Assembly (NCBI GenBank): GCA_905372875.1 | Contig: CAJPQU010000065.1 | Span: 1 to 10,512 of the forward strand | DNA from: an uncultured Schwartzia sp. | Lineage (GTDB): Bacteria > Bacillota > Negativicutes > Selenomonadales > Selenomonadaceae | DNA: 10,512 bases | Direction: 5' to 3' | Shown here: one piece after another, positions 1-7,698 of the stretch | How the letters are laid out: every line of letters begins with the position of its first letter | Position numbering within the stretch: position 1 is the stretch's first letter | Translations under genes and position numbers: made by a program | The notes under the pieces: model-generated | Seen by the model: only the letters and a program-made list of their open reading frames with translations | What the model was told of the DNA's origin: nothing | Databases searched by the model: none

Positions 1-2622
1 GGATTGGATTCGCCCGCCAGCGTGGCGCTGCTCCTGCGGGCGATGAAGGCGGCGGGTTATACCATCGATCATGTGCCTGAGGATGGGAAAGAACTGATGG
101 AAGGATTGTTGGCGGGAATTACGAACGACCGGCGTTTTTTGACGGAAACGGATATGGCGCGGGCCGTGGGACAGGTTTCTAAGGAGGACTATGCCGCGCT
201 CTTCGATTCCTTTGCGCCCCAGACGCAGAAAGAATTGACGGCGGCGTGGGGCGAGGCGCCGGGAACGGTGTTTTTGTATGGCGATCATCTCATTGTTCCC
301 GGTACCATCAATGGCAATGTGCTAATCACGATGCAGCCGCCCCGGGGATTCGGCGAGGATAAGGCGAAGATTCTCCACGATCCTGCTTCTCCGCCGCCGC
401 ACCATTATTTGGCGTATTATGCCTGGATCCGCGATCAGTGGCAGGCGGACGCGGTGGTTCATGTGGGGACGCACGGCAGCTTGGAGTGGTTGCCGGGAAA
501 GAACGCGGGTCTGTCGCATCTCTGCTATCCTGAATTGGCCTTAGGGGATTTGCCGGATATCTATCCTTATTATGTCACCATCGTGGGGGAAGGGATTCAG
601 GCGAAGCGGCGGGGCGCGGCCTGCCTCATCGGCCATCTGAATCCGCCCCAGAGCCGGGCTGAAACCTATGACGAATTAGCAGAGCTGGAACTTTTGGTGG
701 AAGAGTACGCGCACTTTAAGGTCAGCCAGCCGGAGAACGCCGGAGTGGTGGCGGAGCGCATTCGAGAAAAGGTAGCGGCGCTTCATTTGGAGGAGGACAT
801 TCCGAAGAAGGACGGCGAGGACGAAGGCAGCTATATTCTTCGCGTCCATGCCTATCTGAGCAAGCTCAAGCACATGGAAATCCGCGCCGGGCTTCACATT
901 TTAGGGGAGCCGCCGGAAGGGCGGACCCTCACCGAGGCCATCTCGGCTCTCACGCGGACGGAGAGCGCCGGGACGGCGGGGGAGGAGCCGGTTCCCGCTT
1001 TGCCGCAGGTGATGGCGCAGGCGAAAGGGTTCGATTATTACGCCTTGGAGGAAAAGAGCGGCGAGATCCTTTCGGGAACGGATAAAAGCGGCGCGACGTT
1101 TTTGGATGAGATCTGGCAGACGGCGGAAGAATGGATTGAGTACCTCCGTCAGCGGGATTTTTCTCCGGCGGCCATCGAGGCGTTGCTCTCCTCGGCGGGT
1201 GTAACGGCGTGGGCGAAGGACGCGGCGGAAGATTTCCGGCGTGATTTAGGGAAGGTGCTGCGCTTTATCGCTGAGGTGGTCGCGCCCAATTTAGAAAAAA
1301 CACGGCAGGAGATGACGAATATCCTGCGGGCGCTGGCTGGGGAATATATCGAGCCGGGGCCGGGCGGGTCGCCCACCAGCGGGCGCATCGACATTTTACC
1401 TACGGGGCGTAATTTCTACGGTGTCAGCCCCGATACGCTGCCGACCCCCATTGCTTGGGAATTGGGGGTGGAGTTAGCGGAGCAGGCGGTGTCGCGCTTC
1501 ATTGCCGAGGAGGGGCATTATCCCGAGAGCGTGGGCATCGTGCTGTGGAGCGATTCCAACATGCGAACCAACGGGCAGTGCATCGCCGAGTTCCTCTATC
1601 TCTTGGGAGTACGTCCCGTATGGCAGCGGGGCAGCCGCCGGGTTATCGGGTTGGAAGTGCTGCCCCTTGCGGAGTTGCAGCGCCCGCGCATCGACGTTAC
1701 TGCCCGGATCAGCGGCCTTTTCCGCGATACGCTGCACGTCGCTGTGGAATGGTTGGAGAAAGCCGTGCAGATGGTAGCGGCATTGCCGGAATCCTTCGAG
1801 GAGAACTATATCCGAAAGCATGTGGAGGAAGACACGGCCGCACTGGAGGCGGCGGGGGAGGACGGCGAGACAGCCCGAAGACAGGCCATGTACCGCATGT
1901 TCGGATGCCCGCCGGGCGGCTATGGCGCGGGGGTGGGACACCTCATTGAGGAGAAGAACTGGGAAAGCATCCACGATATTGCCGACGTTTACGTCCGCTG
2001 GGGGGCGCATGTGTACGGCAGCGAGAACGCCGGAGATTTCCTGCCGGATCTCTTCCGGCGAAGGCTCAGCGGCGTGGAGGTCACCATTAAAAACATGGAT
2101 AACCATGAAATTCATCTGCTCAATTCCGATGATTTCAACGCCTATTGCGGCGGTATGAACGCGGCAGTGCACAGCCTGCGGGGAAAAGCGCCGCGCTGCT
2201 ACATCGGCGATACGGCGGATCGGGGGCGGGCGGAGACGAAGAGCTTGGACGAGGAATTTCGCCGCGTCTACCGGGGCGAATCCATGAATCCCAAATACTT
2301 AGAGGGGATGAAAAAGCACGGCTACAAGGGCGCGTCCGATTTGGCGGGCATCGTCGCTCACGCCTACGCTTGGGACTGTACCAGTGAGGTGATGGAAGAC
2401 TGGATGTATGATGGTTTCGCGGAGAAATACGCACTGGATCCGGAGATGCAGGCGTGGATGCGGGAGGTTAATCCGTGGGCTCTGCAGCGCATCGCCGGAA
2501 AACTCTTGGAGGCGGAAAAGCGGCAGATGTGGTCGCCCGCGGGGGAAGTCAAGGACGAACTGCAGCGTCTCTATTTGGAGTTGGAAGGGGATTTGGAAAG
2601 CCGCGGCGACGCTTCGGGCTGA
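1..2622 (+). CDS. cobN: CobN/HmuS-like chelatase large subunit, C-terminal part (5' end outside window)
   Basis: The reading frame is open from base 1 with no stop, so this is the C-terminal 873 residues of a longer protein; CobN proteins usually run about 1,200-1,400 residues. The TTG at base 4 is internal and lacks a ribosome site. CobN-family blocks appear in order, numbered by visible residue: HVGTHGSLEWLPGK (~154-167) with its two histidines, a GEGIQAKRR block (~198-206), LPTGRNFYGV (~465-474), a SDSNMRT block (~518-524), RPRIDVTARISGLFRD (~561-576), KNMDNHEIHLLNSDDF (~697-712) and the terminal DDWMY/NPWAL-like region (EDWMYDGF, NPWALQRIAGKLLEA). CobN is the large porphyrin-binding subunit of cobaltochelatase, related to ChlH/BchH of magnesium chelatase; it normally acts in the cytosol with AAA+ partners, none of which is seen here. 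Transport genes follow at once, so a salvage role like HmuS (heme iron removal) is as plausible as cobalt insertion. Family assignment is firm; the reaction and metal are not. Confidence 0.93.
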   Translation, partial: GLDSPASVALLLRAMKAAGYTIDHVPEDGKELMEGLLAGITNDRRFLTETDMARAVGQVSKEDYAALFDSFAPQTQKELTAAWGEAPGTVFLYGDHLIVPGTINGNVLITMQPPRGFGEDKAKILHDPASPPPHHYLAYYAWIRDQWQADAVVHVGTHGSLEWLPGKNAGLSHLCYPELALGDLPDIYPYYVTIVGEGIQAKRRGAACLIGHLNPPQSRAETYDELAELELLVEEYAHFKVSQPENAGVVAERIREKVAALHLEEDIPKKDGEDEGSYILRVHAYLSKLKHMEIRAGLHILGEPPEGRTLTEAISALTRTESAGTAGEEPVPALPQVMAQAKGFDYYALEEKSGEILSGTDKSGATFLDEIWQTAEEWIEYLRQRDFSPAAIEALLSSAGVTAWAKDAAEDFRRDLGKVLRFIAEVVAPNLEKTRQEMTNILRALAGEYIEPGPGGSPTSGRIDILPTGRNFYGVSPDTLPTPIAWELGVELAEQAVSRFIAEEGHYPESVGIVLWSDSNMRTNGQCIAEFLYLLGVRPVWQRGSRRVIGLEVLPLAELQRPRIDVTARISGLFRDTLHVAVEWLEKAVQMVAALPESFEENYIRKHVEEDTAALEAAGEDGETARRQAMYRMFGCPPGGYGAGVGHLIEEKNWESIHDIADVYVRWGAHVYGSENAGDFLPDLFRRRLSGVEVTIKNMDNHEIHLLNSDDFNAYCGGMNAAVHSLRGKAPRCYIGDTADRGRAETKSLDEEFRRVYRGESMNPKYLEGMKKHGYKGASDLAGIVAHAYAWDCTSEVMEDWMYDGFAEKYALDPEMQAWMREVNPWALQRIAGKLLEAEKRQMWSPAGEVKDELQRLYLELEGDLESRGDASG

Positions 2623-2670
2623 GGATTCGTCCGTTGCCCTGCAGCCAAAATATAAAGTACATCATTTTTC

Positions 2671-2678
2671 AGGGAGGT
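2671..2678 (+). promoter_or_regulatory. Ribosome binding site fixing the TBDT1 start
   Basis: AGGGAGGT lies 9 nt before the ATG at 2688. The frame is open much further upstream (to at least 2475, inside the chelatase gene), but only the 2688 ATG has this site and is followed directly by a basic n-region and a hydrophobic signal peptide. The earlier ATG at 2680 hits a stop after two codons. Confidence 0.85.
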
Positions 2679-2687
2679 CATGCTTTG

Positions 2688-4658
2688 ATGAAAACGAGGA
2701 AGGCAGTTTACGGGAGAAAGAAATTGGCGGAGAGGGTTCTGATGAGTCTCTTGATGGTTAGTAGCGGCGCGCTGACACCGTTGACAAGTGCTGCTGCGGC
2801 AGCACCTGCGGCAGGCGATACCCTGGCCGAATATTCTCTGGACGATGTCATCGTCACCGCCAGCCGCACGGAAAAGCGGGAAGTGGACACCCCGGCGGCG
2901 ACAGAGATCGTGACAGCCGCTGACATGGAGCGCATCGGGGCGGCGAACAGTTACGAAGCCATGGAGCGGCTGCCGGGTTTCAGTAGCCTTTCTTGGGGCG
3001 ACAGCGGTATGGAGTACGCCATGAGTGCGACGCGTACCATTGTTCGCGGATTGGACAAAGGGACTTTAGCTATGGTCAACGGCGCGTCGGTGAATCTCCT
3101 CAATTATAACAGCACCAATAACATTCTCCCCGAGGCCATCCAGCGCATTGAGGTGGTTAAAGGGGCCAGCTCCGCTCTCTACGGTGCGGCTGCCATCGGT
3201 GGCGCGGTGAATGTCATTACCAAGCGGGGCAGTGACTTCACAACGACAAAGTTAGCGGCTTCCTACGGAAATTACAATAAGGATTATACGATTTCTACTG
3301 GTAACGGGCAGTTTGGTTTCATTTTTAAACGTTATTTTATCGGTGAAATCGACCGTTCATCTCTGTACGGGCTGACAAATGCGACTGGTGTGCCGAAGCC
3401 GAATCGTATGTGGGGTCTGTACAACAGTGGGCGCAATGCCTTTTATGTTACGGCTGATTTTGGGAAGAATTTTAACCTTAATTGGTCGTATAATGACATG
3501 AACTTGAACCGGGCACAATATAACGCCAATGGGACACACCATATCGACTACCATGTTCGGGACACCCGAAACAATATCAACTTGGAGTATAAGGACGCTG
3601 GTCTCGGCCTGCGCTCTACCTTAGCCTATAACAAGCGGCGCTCCTATTCCGACAAATATACCTATGGGAGTAAAAAATATGAGATCAGTGAACGCTATAC
3701 GATGGACGGCCTTACTTGGGACACCCAGAAGGAATGGAAGCCGCGTGACGGAAAGGACGATTTCATTTTAGGAGTAACATTCTCTCGAGAAAGTGCCTAT
3801 GGGCTTCTTACTTCGGATAAGACGCTCTGGATTAACACGCATCGCACCAGCGAGAGCTTGTACGCTTCTTACGCATGGATGGCTGCACCCCGCTTTACGA
3901 TGACGTTGGGACTGCGCGGCGAACACATCAGTGATTATTCTAAGACGCAAAACATTTTTCTGCCTCAATTCCAGACGAACTACAAATTTAACGATCATTC
4001 ATCTTGGTATATCAACATCGGCAAAGCCTACGAAGTCGCACCTATCAATCAGTTTTTCAGCAAAAAGGACGGTGATGTGAGTCAGGTGAAAGCGCAGCAG
4101 GGATGGACTTACGAGACCGGCTATAAATATGTAGGCCGCCGCGATTCCTTCAAGGCGGCGCTCTACCACATGCGCATCAAGGATGCGTTCCAATGGAAAA
4201 AGACAGCGGCGAATACAGACTATCTTTCCAACGTGGATGATTTCCGTAATACCGGCATCGAAATGGAATACGACCATCAAGTGGATGATCACTGGGCGCT
4301 CAATTTAGGACTGAGCTTCTCCAATCCTCAGACACGGGGCGCCAGCGGATTATGGGTGCAGGCAAACAGCCGCTTTCAGGGCATTGCCGGGATAAGTTAC
4401 ACGAGAGGGAAATTCATGGGCAATATTAATTGGCTCTACTTGGCCGATCGAGAAGATGATGCGTATAGACTCCACGGCGTCTTAGGGAATATTCCCAACT
4501 ACAGTCAACTGAATGCCAACTTTGTTTATCGTCCAGATCAGAATCAGACTCTTCGGCTGAAGATCAACAACATTCTTGATCGGGAAGATTCAGTCAACAA
4601 ATGGAATAACATCCTCCTGCCCGTCAACTATCTCCTGAGTTATGAGTATTCTTTCTAA
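2688..4658 (+). CDS. TonB-dependent outer-membrane receptor 1 (TBDT1)
   Basis: A 656-residue outer-membrane receptor that would import a metal chelate or tetrapyrrole using TonB energy. It has a long basic signal peptide (residues 1 to ~38, ending in an Ala-rich stretch), a TonB box in EYSLDDVIVTAS (~48-59), a plug domain (~62-180) with the signature IQRIEVVKGASSALYG (~150-165) followed by IGGAVNVITKR, and a 22-strand-type barrel to the end. The last residue is Phe (YEYSF), the usual barrel-assembly signal. The mature chain has no cysteine. The region equivalent to the FRAP/NPNL loop of heme receptors reads AYEVAPINQFF and then VSQVKAQQGWTYETGYK, so the NPNL motif is missing. The gene starts 65 nt after the chelatase stop with no convincing promoter or terminator between, suggesting co-transcription. 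Closest relative in the window is TBDT2. Family is certain; substrate unknown. Confidence 0.95.
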   Translation: MKTRKAVYGRKKLAERVLMSLLMVSSGALTPLTSAAAAAPAAGDTLAEYSLDDVIVTASRTEKREVDTPAATEIVTAADMERIGAANSYEAMERLPGFSSLSWGDSGMEYAMSATRTIVRGLDKGTLAMVNGASVNLLNYNSTNNILPEAIQRIEVVKGASSALYGAAAIGGAVNVITKRGSDFTTTKLAASYGNYNKDYTISTGNGQFGFIFKRYFIGEIDRSSLYGLTNATGVPKPNRMWGLYNSGRNAFYVTADFGKNFNLNWSYNDMNLNRAQYNANGTHHIDYHVRDTRNNINLEYKDAGLGLRSTLAYNKRRSYSDKYTYGSKKYEISERYTMDGLTWDTQKEWKPRDGKDDFILGVTFSRESAYGLLTSDKTLWINTHRTSESLYASYAWMAAPRFTMTLGLRGEHISDYSKTQNIFLPQFQTNYKFNDHSSWYINIGKAYEVAPINQFFSKKDGDVSQVKAQQGWTYETGYKYVGRRDSFKAALYHMRIKDAFQWKKTAANTDYLSNVDDFRNTGIEMEYDHQVDDHWALNLGLSFSNPQTRGASGLWVQANSRFQGIAGISYTRGKFMGNINWLYLADREDDAYRLHGVLGNIPNYSQLNANFVYRPDQNQTLRLKINNILDREDSVNKWNNILLPVNYLLSYEYSF

Positions 4659-5595
4659 AAGAACAGCGGCTATCCTTCTTCTGTCGATCCTGCTGCTTCT
4701 TTCCGGGTGTGCGGTGAAAAAGAACGGGCTCAGCGAGGTGGAAAACGAGAACTATTTTGGCCTGCGGGACGCAGAGGGGCAGGCGCTGACTCTCTCCGTG
4801 CCGCCGCAGCGGATCGTGTCGCTTTCCATGCGCGGCGATGATGTTCTCTTCGCGCTCTTGGGGACGGAAAGAATTGCTGCATTCAGCAAGTTCGCGAGTA
4901 ATCCTCTCATCAGCAATATTCCCCCCGAAGCGGCGGCAAAAGTACCGGAGCGGGCACAGGCGACGCTGGAATATCTGATGAAGCTTCAGCCGGATCTCAT
5001 CGTCATTCCCGAATCTCAGTCGCCGGATCTCGTGCGCGCCTTGCGGGAAATGGGTATGCCGGTATTTGTCAGCCGAACCATTCATCAGGTAGAGGAATCG
5101 AAAAAACTGATCCGAGATTTGGCGGTCATTGTGGGCGAGGTGGAAAAAGGAGAAGCCTTGGTGGCGGAGATGGAGCGGCGGCTGTCGATTATCGCAGCGA
5201 AGACGGCGCAGATTCCCCAAAACGAGCGCGTGGTGGTCTACCGTCTGACCGTGAGCGGCGGCACCGGCGGCAAAGGTACTGCCTACGACGACTGCTGCCG
5301 ATTAGCGGGGGTGGTCAACGGCGCGGCACAGGTGAATATTCAAGGCAATCAGCTCCTCCCCAAAGAGCAGATCATCAAGATCAATCCCGACGTGATCTTT
5401 CTGCCGGATTGGGATTGGCGGGGCGGTGACGTACAGGCGTATATAGAGGAGTGCCTAAGCGATCCGGCCCTGCAAACCGTCAAAGCTATCAAGAATAAGC
5501 GTCTTCGTCCCATCCCCGACAAGCACATGCTCTCGTCCTCCCAACATATCGTGGAATGTGTGGAGGATATCTACCGCGCCTGCTACGAGGAGTGA
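4642..5595 (+). CDS. Lipoprotein substrate-binding protein 1 (BtuF/FhuD/FecB-like, SBP1)
   Basis: A 317-residue ABC-transporter binding protein of the iron-chelate/cobalamin class (Pfam Peripla_BP_2 type). The N terminus is a lipoprotein signal with lipobox LLSGC, Cys23 being the lipidated residue, so the protein should be membrane-anchored facing the periplasm. Family landmarks are PPQRIVSLS (~54-62), LQPDLIVIPES (~115-125), a long helix joining the two lobes (~145-190), GGTGGKGTAYDDCC (206-219) and SDPALQTVKAIKNKRL near the end. The start overlaps the end of TBDT1 by 17 nt in another frame. The frame is closed by TGA six bases upstream, so the ATG at 4642 is the only start that keeps the signal peptide; no good Shine-Dalgarno precedes it, pointing to translational coupling with TBDT1. 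A Cys pair, 218-219, sits where relatives usually have hydrophobic residues. Substrate cannot be told from sequence. Confidence 0.93.
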   Translation: MSILSKRTAAILLLSILLLLSGCAVKKNGLSEVENENYFGLRDAEGQALTLSVPPQRIVSLSMRGDDVLFALLGTERIAAFSKFASNPLISNIPPEAAAKVPERAQATLEYLMKLQPDLIVIPESQSPDLVRALREMGMPVFVSRTIHQVEESKKLIRDLAVIVGEVEKGEALVAEMERRLSIIAAKTAQIPQNERVVVYRLTVSGGTGGKGTAYDDCCRLAGVVNGAAQVNIQGNQLLPKEQIIKINPDVIFLPDWDWRGGDVQAYIEECLSDPALQTVKAIKNKRLRPIPDKHMLSSSQHIVECVEDIYRACYEE

Positions 5596-5701
5596 TAGGG
5601 AAAGGCAGCATAGAGGCATGATGGTCTGTGCCTGTCAGAATGTCATGAAAAGGGCAATGAGCGATACGAAAAGCTGAAAATTTATGCTGGAGAGTGATAG
5701 G
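5591..5701 (+). repeat. 9-bp direct repeat AGTGATAGG bracketing the SBP1-TBDT2 gap
   Basis: AGTGATAGG occurs at 5591-5599, spanning the SBP1 stop codon, and again at 5693-5701, just before the TBDT2 start. The flanks are similar too: GAGG before and GAAA after the first copy, GGAG before and AAA after the second. The segment between is about 93 nt. This could mark duplication or insertion in the leader, or be chance in two ribosome-site-like sequences. Confidence 0.5.
5612..5692 (+). promoter_or_regulatory. Possible degenerate or truncated cobalamin riboswitch in the TBDT2 leader
   Basis: The untranslated leader of TBDT2 holds an ordered set of pieces resembling the 5' half of the cobalamin riboswitch: GGTCTGTGCCTGTC (5623-5636), ATGAAAAGGGCAATGAG (5645-5661, compare the usual AAAAGGGAA plus P4/P5 start), and ACGAAAAGCTG (5666-5675 region, compare the GTGAAAAxCC loop). 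A small hairpin AGGCA/TGCCT pairs 5614-5618 with 5629-5633. The 3' half is absent: I see no CCCGCCACTGT and no AGYCAGGA..CCTGCC B12 box. It is therefore at best a decayed remnant or a divergent variant and probably not a working switch. The call rests on by-eye similarity only. Confidence 0.3.
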
Positions 5702-5703
5702 AA

Positions 5704-7680
5704 ATGAACAAACAGCAGAAAAGAAAGATTTTGGCAGCATTAACACTGTCTGCTTGTGCTTGGTATCCATTTTTGGCGCAGGCAGCGGAGAAGGCGAGCG
5801 AGGACTTAAAGGAATATTCGCTGGATGAGATCGTTGTCACCGCGACGCGCACGGAAAAAAGTGTACTGGAAGCGCCGGCCAATGTGCAGATCATCAGCGG
5901 GGAACAAATTCAGGAGAAGGGATATTTGAGCGCTTTTGAAGCCGTTCGCAATCTGACCCAGGCCGACAGTTTATCGTATCAGGACGACGGCGGCGATTAC
6001 GGCACGATGTTTTCGGCCATTCGCCTGCGCGGTCTTGATACTGGGACACTGGTTTTAGTCAACGGTAATCCCTGTAATTTTGCGAATGTCGCCACGCTGG
6101 CAAATATTCCTCCGGAAGAGATTGAGCGCATTGAAGTGGTCAAGGGATCAAATTCTGTTCTTTACGGCCCTCAGGCCATGGGCGGCGTCATCAACATCAT
6201 CACCAAGAAGCCATCGGGCAAAGCCGAGGGAGTTCATGGCAATGTCAGTGTCAGCGCAGGAAACCAAAAGCGGGAGTGGGGGACGGATATTCGCACGGGA
6301 TATGTGAATTTTGGCGTTCATCGTAATCTGAATAAAGATCATAACAGAATTGAGGGCCCCGGATCGACGGGAAATGGCATTGCCGAATTGAATATCATCG
6401 ATAAGCAGGGTACGCGGTATTATTTAGATGCCTATTTGGGCAAGGATTTATCCTTTAATTACAGTCGTTCAGAGCGCAGTTATAGCTATCAAAACGGGAA
6501 ATATAAGAAATATGTGTTTCAGCCGGAAGGTAAAGTGCATTGTGAAAGCGCCTATGATAATTTTGGCCTTGTCTATGACAGTCGGGATACCGGCTGGCGG
6601 GGCGCCCTTGGTTACCACCGCTTGGATGCCCGAAGCTGGTATCCACCCAAGGACCATAGGGATCTGATCCTCAAAGGCTACGATGTGGATCTCGATGTGC
6701 AAAAGAGGTTGTCTTTATTGGAAGGGCGGGACTCTTTGGTCTTAGGGTTCACTTACACGCGGGAAAATATGGTTCGGGATCAGCAGAGTTTGGATTATCA
6801 GGAAAGTACCCGCAATAGCTTCGCCCTTTATCAGTCCTATGATCATAAATTTAATGATCGCTTTAATATGATTTTCGGCGTGCGGGAATATTGGGTAGGA
6901 AAGTGCAAAGGCTTTGAGTCGGATTTTCAAATACTGCCCCAGATTCAAGCGCTGTATAAAGTCAACAAAAATTCTTCTTACTATATGAATATCGGTAAAT
7001 CCTTTGAAATGCCAAAGGTTAATCAGCTTTTTAAGGCGAGGTTGACTTTTGAATATGAGGCGGATCCCAATCTGAAACCCCAGTCGTCGTGGTCCTATGA
7101 GTTTGGGTATAAATTTGAGGACGAGAAACGTACGTTTAATGCGGATGTCTTCTATATGAACGTCAAGGACAAATGGGGTTCCATCCCTACCGAGCGGAGA
7201 GTGGGAGGACATACATACCGGGGCAGTTACTATACGAATTTGGCTGAATGGCGGAGTGTGGGGCTGGAGGTCAACGCGCAGCAGAGGTTGGACAAAAACT
7301 GGACGGGAAGTCTTGGCTTTACCTGGCAGAATCCCGAATCAAAAGAACGGAGCGGGACATGGAAGCAGGATTCGGCGAAATGCATCTTCAATTTAGGGTT
7401 GACGTTCCAAGAGGCGAAGTTTATTGCTGATGCCCGGCTTTTTGCCAACATTGGGCGGGAATGGGCATACTATAATTATCCCCGTACATCGTCCAAAAGC
7501 CCCGATCATCATTTAGCGGACAGTTTCGATTTAGGATTGACGCTCACTTACCGCCCTACGGCGGAGGATACGTTGCGGCTATCTCTGCGGAATCTTTTAG
7601 ATCGGGAGGATGCCTTGAATAATATGGAATATCGTGTTTTGCCCCGGAGTTTCATGTTCACTTATGATCGTAGTTTTTAA
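5704..7680 (+). CDS. TonB-dependent outer-membrane receptor 2 (TBDT2)
   Basis: A 658-residue paralogue of TBDT1. The ATG is preceded by GGAGAG (5689-5694, 9-nt spacing). The signal peptide runs to about residue 27 (FLAQA then AEK). A TonB box lies in EYSLDEIVVTATRTEK (37-52), the plug carries IERIEVVKGSNSVLYG (140-155) and GGVINIITKK, and the barrel ends in Phe (YDRSF). Unlike TBDT1 it keeps the barrel motif ADPNLKPQSSWSYEFGYK (from residue 453), matching the (N/D)PNLxPE block of heme and BtuB-type receptors, after SFEMPKVNQLF in the FRAP-loop position. It has four cysteines in the mature chain (124, 280, 401, 560), whereas TBDT1 has none. Near-identical C-terminal phrasing (LDREDxxN) shows the two receptors are recent relatives. 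It sits between SBP1 and SBP2 and probably shares their transcript. Cobalamin, heme or a siderophore are all possible cargo. Confidence 0.95.
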   Translation: MNKQQKRKILAALTLSACAWYPFLAQAAEKASEDLKEYSLDEIVVTATRTEKSVLEAPANVQIISGEQIQEKGYLSAFEAVRNLTQADSLSYQDDGGDYGTMFSAIRLRGLDTGTLVLVNGNPCNFANVATLANIPPEEIERIEVVKGSNSVLYGPQAMGGVINIITKKPSGKAEGVHGNVSVSAGNQKREWGTDIRTGYVNFGVHRNLNKDHNRIEGPGSTGNGIAELNIIDKQGTRYYLDAYLGKDLSFNYSRSERSYSYQNGKYKKYVFQPEGKVHCESAYDNFGLVYDSRDTGWRGALGYHRLDARSWYPPKDHRDLILKGYDVDLDVQKRLSLLEGRDSLVLGFTYTRENMVRDQQSLDYQESTRNSFALYQSYDHKFNDRFNMIFGVREYWVGKCKGFESDFQILPQIQALYKVNKNSSYYMNIGKSFEMPKVNQLFKARLTFEYEADPNLKPQSSWSYEFGYKFEDEKRTFNADVFYMNVKDKWGSIPTERRVGGHTYRGSYYTNLAEWRSVGLEVNAQQRLDKNWTGSLGFTWQNPESKERSGTWKQDSAKCIFNLGLTFQEAKFIADARLFANIGREWAYYNYPRTSSKSPDHHLADSFDLGLTLTYRPTAEDTLRLSLRNLLDREDALNNMEYRVLPRSFMFTYDRSF

Positions 7681-7698
7681 GAACGAGGAGCGAAGAAT

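Noticed and set aside
4..6. TTG as the true start of the chelatase gene
   Set aside because: The frame is open to the window edge, no ribosome site can be seen, and the protein would lack the N-terminal third found in the family.
1474..2172. 232-codon antisense open frame inside the chelatase gene
   Set aside because: It lies wholly within conserved CobN coding sequence and has no recognisable domain or ribosome site.
2634..2656. Promoter TTGCCC/TATAAA before TBDT1
   Set aside because: The spacer is only 11 nt, too short for a sigma-70-type promoter; co-transcription with the chelatase gene is simpler.
2475..2687. 71-residue N-terminal extension of TBDT1
   Set aside because: It overlaps the chelatase C terminus, is not signal-like, and a strong ribosome site plus signal peptide mark 2688 as the start.
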